From positions 1-22,257 of the IMG/VR virus record IMGVR_UViG_3300028553_000189: a DNA stretch of 22,257 nucleotides, one strand, 5' to 3'. This document shows, piece after piece, positions 14,034-19,851 of this stretch. Every line of letters starts with the position of its first letter. Positions within the stretch are counted from its first letter, which is position 1. Origin of the DNA: a virus. The notes under the pieces are model-generated. The model was given only the letters and a program-made list of their open reading frames with translations. It made no database searches and was not told where the DNA came from. Both the position numbers and the translations under genes were made by a program.

Positions 14034-14996
14034 AAAATTGGTGCCTCCCTATACAGTAATGTATAGAAAAAAATGCTGTAAATTGCGGGAAGTTGCTTAG
14101 AGCTTTCATTACCAACTATATATGGTGACATGATATAGGGCTGAAGTAATTACTCAGATATGGTAAAAAGATGAAAGATTGCATAATCCGCAGCAAAATC
14201 TCTTGTATATAAATATAAATTTCGTATATTGGTTGTATAACAATACCACAATGAAACGAATTTATAATGTAAACGATGATTATTTTGAGACTATTAATTG
14301 TGAACAAAAAGCTTACTGGTTAGGTTTTTTGTGTGCTGATGGCTGGATTAACAAACGTTCTACTGGACAAGATCGTTTAGTTTTAGATATTTCAATAAAA
14401 GACAAAGAACACTTATATATATATAAGAAAGATCTTAGTTTTGAGGGAAATATTAAAGACTACATAATAAAGTCTGGAGAATTTAAAGGTTATCAGCATA
14501 GTTCTGTATCAATAACTTCACAAAAACTAGTTGATTCATTATCAAAATATGGTTGTACACCAAATAAATCATTGACTCTTACATTTCCAGATATACCTAT
14601 AAAATGGATAAACCATTTTGTTAGAGGATATTTTGATGGAGATGGTAGTGTATTTATTTCAAATGAAAAACATTGGAGAAGTAAAAAAATTTCACCGGTA
14701 ATTCATTATAGATTTATTGGAACTAAAAAGTTTCTTAACGATATAAATACACATATTGGTCTTGATGGTTATATTTCACAACCTAAAGGTAAAGCTTACG
14801 AACTAGCTTATAAAAGGAACAAAAAGTTAATTCCTTTTTATATTTACCTGTATACAAATGCTACTGTTTATTTAAAACGTAAACAAGAAATTTTTTCTTC
14901 TCATATACAAGAGAGATGTTCAGAGACTATAATCAGCCAACTTAATAAAGTTGAAGGGATAGTCCGAGTATAAATGAAAGTTTATACAGAAAATCG
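14034..14996 (+). ncRNA. Group I intron 2 (at the MIDAS threonine of the VWA domain)
   Basis: Self-splicing intron of 963 nt. P1: exon GGAGGT (14028-14033) pairs with GCCTCC (14043-14048), with U14033.G14043 at the splice site. Core elements: P (about 14080-14092, AATTGCGGGAAG), Q (14183-14195, TAATCCGCAGC), R (14918-14934, GTTCAGAGACTATAATC), S (14953-14968, GAAGGGATAGTCCGAG); P7 GACTA/TAGTC is intact. P4 is TGCGG with CCGCA. The P9 hairpin is GTATAAA-TGAAAG-TTTATAC (14968-14987). The terminal G is 14996. The exon junction reads HGRGG|TDFQPV. The endonuclease gene lies between Q and R. Confidence 0.92.
14251..14973 (+). CDS. LAGLIDADG-family homing endonuclease of intron 2, 240 aa
   Basis: The chosen start is ATG at 14251 (MKRIYNVNDDYFETINCEQK). 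A TTG at 14179 would start inside the Q element of the intron and is unlikely. Two LAGLIDADG-like motifs are present: EQKAYWLGFLCADGWIN and HFVRGYFDGDGSVF. The C-terminal residues (after about residue 222) are encoded by R, P3', P8 and S of the intron, so the stop codon at 14971-14973 lies just past S. The enzyme is a shorter relative of the intron 1 protein. It is expected to cut near the GRGG|TD junction of intron-free alleles. Confidence 0.87.
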   Translation: MKRIYNVNDDYFETINCEQKAYWLGFLCADGWINKRSTGQDRLVLDISIKDKEHLYIYKKDLSFEGNIKDYIIKSGEFKGYQHSSVSITSQKLVDSLSKYGCTPNKSLTLTFPDIPIKWINHFVRGYFDGDGSVFISNEKHWRSKKISPVIHYRFIGTKKFLNDINTHIGLDGYISQPKGKAYELAYKRNKKLIPFYIYLYTNATVYLKRKQEIFSSHIQERCSETIISQLNKVEGIVRV

Positions 14997-15185
14997 ACAG
15001 ATTTTCAACCAGTAATAGATTATTATAGAGAAAACCTTAAAAAGTACACAGCGCTAATCTTCTTTACTGATGGTGAAGCGCCAACCCCACAAGATGCAGC
15101 AGGTAAAATCTTATGGGTGTTATCATCAAGTTCAAGAGACTGTGACCATTTACCTGGACAAACTGTTAAACTAGAAACAAAATAA
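14997..15185 (+). CDS. Zinc metallopeptidase/VWA protein, exon 3 of 3
   Basis: Exon 3 encodes residues 334-395. It begins TDFQPVIDYYRENLKKYTAL, where Thr334 is the MIDAS threonine, continues IFFTDGEAP (Asp358 as the third MIDAS acidic residue) and ends at TAA 15183-15185. It has no start codon of its own and is too short for most gene finders, so it is easily lost from an annotation. The MoxR gene starts 11 nt after its stop. The exons total 1188 nt including the stop, a whole number of codons. Confidence 0.85.
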   Translation, partial: TDFQPVIDYYRENLKKYTALIFFTDGEAPTPQDAAGKILWVLSSSSRDCDHLPGQTVKLETK

Positions 15186-15196
15186 TTTAAACAAAC

Positions 15197-15327
15197 ATGA
15201 ACAACGTAGTAAAACTAAATCTTGACGAGCTAAAAGACTTTTTACGTCACATTGTAGTAAATAATCAACATATTCAAAAAGAAGGAAAGATTCCTGTAGC
15301 AGTAAATATTGAAGGCGAAGCGGGGCT
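15197..15327 (+). CDS. MoxR-type AAA+ ATPase, exon 1 of 3 (spliced product 391 aa)
   Basis: The gene is a join of 15197-15327, 16415-16709 and 17758-18507. MoxR ATPases act as chaperone-like remodelling machines, typically with a VWA-domain partner encoded next door, as here. Exon 1 encodes residues 1-43 plus two bases of codon 44, ending in NIEGEAG. Splicing gives Walker A GEAGLGKT (residues 40-47). Unspliced, the frame stops at 15338-15340 after 47 codons, so exon 1 alone looks like an unimportant tiny ORF. The start ATG at 15197 follows an A-rich leader (TTTAAACAAAC), 11 nt after the metallopeptidase stop. Confidence 0.85.
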
Positions 15328-15345
15328 TAATTCAAAATAAATGTA

Positions 15346-15353
15346 TATCTTTG
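15346..15353 (+). promoter_or_regulatory. Promoter element TATCTTTG directly before the intron 3 endonuclease gene
   Basis: TATCTTTG matches TAnnTTTG and ends only 4 nt before the ATG at 15358 (TATCTTTGTAACATG). Transcription from it would begin at or near the start codon, giving a nearly leaderless message. The intron 4 endonuclease gene has the same arrangement (TATCTTTGTAATATG), which raises confidence. No good -33 element is visible here. Confidence 0.5.
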
Positions 15354-15357
15354 TAAC

Positions 15358-16128
15358 ATGAAGAAGTTACTTTCGGAGTGTTTACACAAAGACTTAAACC
15401 AAAAGTGTGGTATTTACAAAATTACTTGTAATGAACACAGTTATATTGGAAACAGTATTAATATTTATTATAGGCTAAAAAGACATATATCTGATTTGTT
15501 AAAAAACAAACATGCAAATAGATATATGCAAAATGCTTTTAATAAATATGGAAAGGATAGTTTTGAGTTTGATATAATAGAAGAATGTAGTAAAACAGTT
15601 TTAATTAAAACTGAAGCTTATTATATACAATCTATGAATCCAGATTTAAACCTAATTCAAGATCCTGTTGTAGTTATACATAGTAATGAAACATTACTTA
15701 AAATTTCTACAACATTGAAAGAAGCATATGCTTCTAAAAGAATTAAGAATCCTATATCAAAAACTGTTCATCAATATAATATAAATGGTTTTTACCTTAA
15801 ATCTTATGAATCTTGTACTGAAGCAGAAAAACAATTAGACTTGCCAAAAGGTAAAGTTTCAAAAGTTGCTTCAGGAAAAGGTTTTTCTTGCGGAAACTAT
15901 AGATGGTGTTATGAAAAAAAAATTAAACTAGAAAAATCCAATATTACACATAAAGGAAATAAGATAGTTTATGCATATAATCATAACAACATATTAGTTG
16001 GAGAATGGAAAAGTATTAATGATGTATGTCATCACTTAAAACTAAGTCATTCAGCAATGTCAATAAGAATAAAAAAAGGTAATTACTATAACGGTTTAAA
16101 ATATACATTTAACCCAGGTTCCGGGTAA
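15358..16128 (+). CDS. GIY-YIG homing endonuclease of intron 3, 256 aa
   Basis: The GIY-YIG domain spans residues ~18-100: CGIYKITCNEHSYIGNSINI (GIY...YIG), RLKRH with the catalytic Arg, FNKYGKDSFEFDIIEECS, and KTEAYYI with the metal-binding Glu. Two NUMOD1-like DNA-binding segments follow: HQYNINGFYLKSYESCTEAE with YRWCYEKK, and VYAYNHNNILVGEWKSIND. The last codons (NPGSG) carry the intron's guide sequence for P1, so the protein's end and the ribozyme's substrate-recognition site share DNA. It is expected to promote spread of intron 3 into MoxR alleles without it. It is a diverged relative of the intron 4 enzyme. Confidence 0.88.
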   Translation: MKKLLSECLHKDLNQKCGIYKITCNEHSYIGNSINIYYRLKRHISDLLKNKHANRYMQNAFNKYGKDSFEFDIIEECSKTVLIKTEAYYIQSMNPDLNLIQDPVVVIHSNETLLKISTTLKEAYASKRIKNPISKTVHQYNINGFYLKSYESCTEAEKQLDLPKGKVSKVASGKGFSCGNYRWCYEKKIKLEKSNITHKGNKIVYAYNHNNILVGEWKSINDVCHHLKLSHSAMSIRIKKGNYYNGLKYTFNPGSG

Positions 16129-16414
16129 AAATTGGGTGAATTGCTGGAAGTTCCTAAAGCTTTGTTAGCTACAACATAACTGGAAACGGTAAGTGTGAAT
16201 GCTTGAAAATAACAAAGATTTCCTAATGGATAATCAGCAGCCAAGTCTAGACCTAAATGGTCTGGAAAGGTTCAACGACTAGGTATTGAAACTATAGAAA
16301 TATAGAATATAATATACCCAAGAGTGCCCAACACCAAATAATTGGTGAAGATATAGTCTGAACTATAGTGAAAGCTATAGAAACAAGGATAAAGAGCCTT
16401 GTGATAACAAAATG

Positions 16415-16709
16415 TGGTAAGACATCATCTTTACTGCAGTTAGCTGAAGAGCTAAATATGCAAATTGTAAAATTATCACTATCTCAGATTGAAGAGCTTG
16501 GTGACCTTGTTGGTTTTCCAGTTAAAGAATTTGAGATGGTAAAAGATGACGGTAAAAAAGTTTGGATTCAGGATGCAGTAATGCCTATGTATATTCAAGC
16601 AAAATACAAACCCACGGGAGAAAAGCGTATGACTCACGCTGCTCCAGAGTGGATTCAAGGTCGCGGTGAAGGCGGCTTCTTAATACTCGATGATTACACG
16701 AGGGCGGAT
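16415..16709 (+). CDS. MoxR-type AAA+ ATPase, exon 2 of 3
   Basis: Exon 2 encodes the last base of codon 44 through residue 142. It starts GKTSSLLQLAEELNMQIVKL, the second half of Walker A and the following helix. It continues SLSQIEELGDLVGFPVKEFE, and ends GGFLILDDYTRAD with Walker B LILDD at residues 133-137. The next intron follows Asp142 directly; its first three bases are TAA, so unspliced RNA terminates translation at once. A gene finder may extend this exon 5' to an ATG at 16368 that lies in the P9 region of intron 3; that start is not real. Confidence 0.87.
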
Positions 16710-16731
16710 TAACAAAATATGCAGTCTAGTA

Positions 16732-16761
16732 TTGTTTGTGTGAATGTTTCTATTATCTTTG
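16732..16761 (+). promoter_or_regulatory. Promoter inside intron 4 driving the GIY-YIG gene
   Basis: TTG at 16732-16734, a 19-nt spacer, then TATCTTTG at 16754-16761 fit the Bacteroidota consensus TTG/TTTG-N19-21-TAnnTTTG. The -7 element ends 4 nt before the ATG at 16766, so a near-leaderless transcript is predicted. The same element and spacing occur before the intron 3 endonuclease gene. Confidence 0.6.
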
Positions 16762-16765
16762 TAAT

Positions 16766-17515
16766 ATGAAAACATTAACCACAGACAGCATCAAGATTGC
16801 ATTAAATCGTGTAGGAATCTATAAAATTAAAATTAGTGATAAAGAATACATTGGTAGTTCTTGTAATATTGGTAGTCGTTTAAAACATCATTTGTGGTCT
16901 CTTCAACATTTAAAACATCATAACAGAACAATGCAAAACTTATTCAATAAGTATGGTATTAATAATATCTACTTTGAGATTATAGAAGAATGTTCTGAAG
17001 AAGTTCTTATTGAAAGAGAAGCTTTTTATATTGAAACACTTAATCCTTATATAAATCATATACTTGACCCTCAAAGTTTAGTAAGAGATGACGTATACAG
17101 AAAAAGAATAAGTGAATCTAGAAAAAAAGCTTATGCAAATGGTTTAAAACCACATAATCTTAAAGCAGTTCATAAGTATTCGCTTGATAAAGGTGAGTAT
17201 TTAGAAAGTTTTGAGTCTCTTACAGCTGCTGCTAAGTCTATTAATGCTAAGAGTATTAATAGTATAAAAGCCGTATGTAATGGAAAACAAACTTCTGCGG
17301 GTGGTTATATTTGGTCTTATAATAAAGTTTCTTTAGTATTTTCTAAAGATAAAAAATATAAGCTGCAGCCAGTATTACAATATACTATTGATGATATTTT
17401 TATCAAGAAATGGGAATCTATAAAACAAGCAAGTAAAGAACTTGGTATCTCTAATATAAATAGAGCAATATCTAAGAACTTAACTGCAGGTGGTTATAGA
17501 TGGAAAAAAGCATAA
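16766..17515 (+). CDS. GIY-YIG homing endonuclease of intron 4, 249 aa
   Basis: The chosen start is ATG at 16766 (MKTLTTDSIKIALNRVG). The frame is open back to a TTG at 16736, but that stretch is the promoter. The GIY-YIG domain: VGIYKIKISDKEYIGSSCNI, RLKHH with Arg, FNKYGINNIYFEIIEECSE, EREAFYIETLNPY with the metal-binding Glu. Two NUMOD1-like modules follow: VHKYSLDKGEYLESFESLTA with GGYIWSY, and VLQYTIDDIFIKKWESIKQ with AGGYRWKK. The stop (17513-17515) falls 8 nt before the P1 guide, so unlike intron 3 this ORF does not overlap it. It is a diverged relative of the intron 3 enzyme. Confidence 0.88.
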   Translation: MKTLTTDSIKIALNRVGIYKIKISDKEYIGSSCNIGSRLKHHLWSLQHLKHHNRTMQNLFNKYGINNIYFEIIEECSEEVLIEREAFYIETLNPYINHILDPQSLVRDDVYRKRISESRKKAYANGLKPHNLKAVHKYSLDKGEYLESFESLTAAAKSINAKSINSIKAVCNGKQTSAGGYIWSYNKVSLVFSKDKKYKLQPVLQYTIDDIFIKKWESIKQASKELGISNINRAISKNLTAGGYRWKKA

Positions 17516-17757
17516 AGTGGTAGGTTCGCCATAAATCATGTGAACTCAGGGGATATCCAGAGATGGGCAATCCTGAGCCAAGCCTTATAGGGATATAAGG
17601 AAGGTGCAACGACTAGTGTATGGAGTCTAGAACAGACAGTAAAACACCACGAGCGCATGACACATATAAATATGTGAAGATATAGTCTGAACTGTGTGTA
17701 TAATCTAAAACAAAGACACAGAACTACAAGATAAAGAACTTGTAGGATAACATAATG

Positions 17758-18507
17758 CACCGCTTTATGCAAGCTTGTATGGAGATCATTGACCGGCAAG
17801 AGTATATTTCTTGGCGTCTACCAAAGAACTGGCATGTTGTTCTTACAACCAACCCAGACAATGGTAACTATCAAGTTACATCTCTTGACAATGCTCAAAA
17901 GACTCGATTCATCACTGTTGAAACTAAATTTGACATTGAAGTATGGGCTCGCTGGGCAGAGAAAGTAAACATTGATACTCGTTGTATCAACTTTCTATTG
18001 TTAAATCCAGAGTTAGTAACTGACAAACTAAATCCTCGTAGTATTACTACATTCTTCAACTCAATCTCATGTCTTGAATCATTTGATGATTCATTACCGC
18101 TAATTCAAATGATTGGTGAAGGTTCTGTTGGTAACGAATTTGCTAGCATGTTTAGCATGTTTATTAACAACAAACTGGATAAGTTGCTTTCTCCAAAAGA
18201 AATCTTTACAAAAGATATGGGTTATATATTAGGTGCTATTCGCTCTAATGTTGGTCGCGGCGATAATTACCGCGCAGACATTGCTAGTGTAATGGGTACT
18301 CGTATTGTAAACTATTCTTTGATGAAAGCAGAAGAAGGCCCTATCTCTCCAGATATGATTTCAAGAATCATAGCTCTAACAACAGATGAGGAACTCTTCA
18401 CAAAGGATATTAAGTATTTCATTGTTCGCGCGCTAATTGCTGGCAACAAACAGAAATTCCAGAAAATCCTTACTAATCCAGAATTAGTGAAGATGACTGC
18501 AAGCTAA
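17758..18507 (+). CDS. MoxR-type AAA+ ATPase, exon 3 of 3
   Basis: Exon 3 encodes residues 143-391. It starts HRFMQACMEIIDRQEYISW, continues NWHVVLTTNPDNGNYQVTSL (sensor I region: TTNPDNG), then DNAQKTRFITVETKFD, where QKTRF carries the arginine expected in the MoxR 'A..DRF' position. The helical lid follows (NPELVTDKLNPRSITTFFN, where the R of PRS is a sensor II candidate). A gene finder may take ATG at 17755 as the start because the intron's last bases happen to form ATG. The gene ends the primase-to-MoxR transcript: a strong terminator follows 60 nt later. Confidence 0.87.
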   Translation, partial: HRFMQACMEIIDRQEYISWRLPKNWHVVLTTNPDNGNYQVTSLDNAQKTRFITVETKFDIEVWARWAEKVNIDTRCINFLLLNPELVTDKLNPRSITTFFNSISCLESFDDSLPLIQMIGEGSVGNEFASMFSMFINNKLDKLLSPKEIFTKDMGYILGAIRSNVGRGDNYRADIASVMGTRIVNYSLMKAEEGPISPDMISRIIALTTDEELFTKDIKYFIVRALIAGNKQKFQKILTNPELVKMTAS

Positions 18508-18567
18508 TACAGCTTCCAGTCTTTTAAAATGCTAGTAAGCACAAAGAAGTAATTAATCATGTTTAAC

Positions 18568-18600
18568 CAAGCGGGGTAGTTGTTTGCTACCCCGCTTTTA
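18568..18600 (+). terminator. Rho-independent terminator after the MoxR gene
   Basis: A perfect 10-bp stem, AGCGGGGTAG (18570-18579) with CTACCCCGCT (18587-18596), encloses a 7-nt loop, with an A.T extension and TTTT afterwards. It lies 60 nt past the MoxR stop and 16 nt before the next start. The 60 nt before the stem hold no gene or promoter that I can see. Confidence 0.9.
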
Positions 18601-18615
18601 ATTATCATCAATATT

Positions 18616-19851
18616 ATGAAACCAAATGCCATAAACGCGTCGCTAAGAATAAGTTATGAAAATGGTATAACAGAATTTGAATGCCTCGGCCCCGCAATAA
18701 CTCAAAATAGCGAAATAGATTTATATTCTTTATTTCAAGACACTATTCAATTGTCTAAATTTGATACTAGTAACTGCCCTAAAATTTTCATAGGCAAAAG
18801 CTGTAAAATTCCTAGAGCTAAATTGGGCTCCCTTAAAGACAACAAAGTTCTAGAAGTTAAAAGAAACATTAAAGACTGTGAATATTTAGTAATCAATGTA
18901 AAAAGTATTGTTTCTAATAATATAGAGCATGACTATTACTCATTTATAGTTGATATCAGTGAGCTACATAACATTATTAAGTTTGAGCTTAGTCATAGAA
19001 CCTATAACCAAGACGTTGCAGATAACATTAAAAACGAGTTTGCTAAAATACTAGATTGTTGCAAAACATATGGTATTACTAAAATACGTTTAGCTAGATT
19101 AACCCATGACACCAGAAGAATACTTATATATAAAGATTCAAAAAACAAATACTATGATAAACTGCAGCCAGAAGGTTATACTAAACAAAGGTTCATTAAC
19201 ACTTTTAATTTTCTAAATCATCCAGATAGAAAATTTGACAGTGATGGTGATGTTGAAGACTATGATAATTCTTTTAATGTAATTCTATTTAGCAATCCCG
19301 AAATAGAAGCTCTTTTAAGCAATAATATGAAAATAATAGATTCTTCTGAAATAACTAAACTAATAAATACTACACTTATTGATGAAGAACTATTTGAGAA
19401 TATATCTAACATGTTAGAGAGTAATGATTATAGTAACGTTGATACTGCATTAGAACTAATGGCATCTTGTGATTTTGAAGAGTCTATGTTCTACATAGTA
19501 ATGCTGTTAGATTTGCACTATTATAATATAAGCAATTCAAGTTATTTCAAGCATGTTAATTTTCAATCTTTGATACAATATGTAAAAAGTATTTTATTAA
19601 TTGGTAACGTAGATACTCCAAATAGATTTAAACGAATTATGGGTGGTCAAAGTACAATGGAAAGCCACGCAAATGAACTTCTTCAAAAAGGCTATATGTT
19701 TCCTGAACATAAATCATTTATCAAGAAACATATGTTCCCTCATCATGATGTAAATTGTGAATTTATCAGAGCTGAATTTCATATTTCAGAAAGCGTGCTA
19801 GATAAAATGGATAAAAACTTAGAAGCTAAACAAAATAATACCGAAGAATAA
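18616..19851 (+). CDS. Hypothetical protein, 411 aa
   Basis: The start ATG at 18616 (MKPNAINASLRISYENGITE) is chosen over an upstream TTG at 18580 that lies inside the terminator. The N-terminal third is beta-rich (EFECLGPAI, CPKIFIGKSCKIPRAKLG). A middle part is beta/helical (DYYSFIVDISELHNIIKFEL) with ITKIRLARLTHD. The C-terminal half is helical (DEELFENISNMLESNDYSNV, then EESMFYIVMLLDLHYY). No catalytic motif is recognised. It starts the transcript that also holds the PD-(D/E)XK nuclease, with a 1-nt TAATG overlap, so a replication or recombination link is likely but unproven. Confidence 0.6.
   Translation: MKPNAINASLRISYENGITEFECLGPAITQNSEIDLYSLFQDTIQLSKFDTSNCPKIFIGKSCKIPRAKLGSLKDNKVLEVKRNIKDCEYLVINVKSIVSNNIEHDYYSFIVDISELHNIIKFELSHRTYNQDVADNIKNEFAKILDCCKTYGITKIRLARLTHDTRRILIYKDSKNKYYDKLQPEGYTKQRFINTFNFLNHPDRKFDSDGDVEDYDNSFNVILFSNPEIEALLSNNMKIIDSSEITKLINTTLIDEELFENISNMLESNDYSNVDTALELMASCDFEESMFYIVMLLDLHYYNISNSSYFKHVNFQSLIQYVKSILLIGNVDTPNRFKRIMGGQSTMESHANELLQKGYMFPEHKSFIKKHMFPHHDVNCEFIRAEFHISESVLDKMDKNLEAKQNNTEE

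Larger units (their letters stand above)
15328..16414 (+). ncRNA. Group I intron 3 (in the Walker A codon of the MoxR gene)
   Basis: Self-splicing intron of 1087 nt. P1: exon GGGGCT (15322-15327) pairs with the guide GGTTCC (16117-16122), with U15327.G16117 at the splice site and two G.U pairs. P10: CCA (16114-16116) next to the guide pairs with exon TGG (16415-16417). Core elements: P (16138-16150, AATTGCTGGAAG), Q (16230-16243, AATCAGCAGCC), R (16269-16284, GTTCAACGACTAGG), S (16347-16363, GAAGATATAGTCTGAAC). P4 TGCTG/CAGCA differs from intron 2 by compensatory changes. The P9 hairpin is CTATAG-TGAAAG-CTATAG (16363-16380). The terminal G is 16414. The GIY-YIG gene occupies the P1 loop, between exon and guide. 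Confidence 0.9.
16710..17757 (+). ncRNA. Group I intron 4 (just after Walker B of the MoxR gene)
   Basis: Self-splicing intron of 1048 nt. P1: exon GGCGGAT (16703-16709) pairs with the guide GTTCGCC (17524-17530) over 7 bp, with U16709.G17524 at the splice site. Core elements: P (about 17542-17553, AACTCAGGGG), Q (17568-17582, AATCCTGAGCC), R (17603-17618, GGTGCAACGACTAGTG), S (17676-17693, GAAGATATAGTCTGAACT). P4 CTCAGG/CCTGAG and P7 GACTA/TAGTC are intact. The terminal G is 17757; the exon junction reads TRAD|HRFMQA. The GIY-YIG gene sits in the P1 loop. The P9 stem (CTGTGT / ACACAG) has a longer loop than in introns 1-3. Confidence 0.9.

Noticed and set aside
12366-14973. Inteins rather than introns, because the DOD-type LAGLIDADG motifs resemble intein endonucleases
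   Set aside because: No in-frame Cys/Ser start or His-Asn end flanks the enzymes, stop codons separate them from the exons, and group I RNA elements are present.
11931-15185. Frameshifts or pseudogenisation of the metallopeptidase gene
   Set aside because: The pieces join exactly in frame at predicted group I splice sites, with complete catalytic motifs, so interruption by introns explains the breaks.
16736-16765. A TTG start for the intron 4 endonuclease that adds ten residues
   Set aside because: This stretch contains the promoter -7 element and the added residues (MCECFYYLCN) are unlike the family; the ATG at 16766 matches the arrangement in intron 3.
17536-17799. An 87-codon minus-strand ORF across the intron 4 core and MoxR exon 3
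   Set aside because: It is the antisense of P, Q, R and S elements and exon 3, with no family signature.
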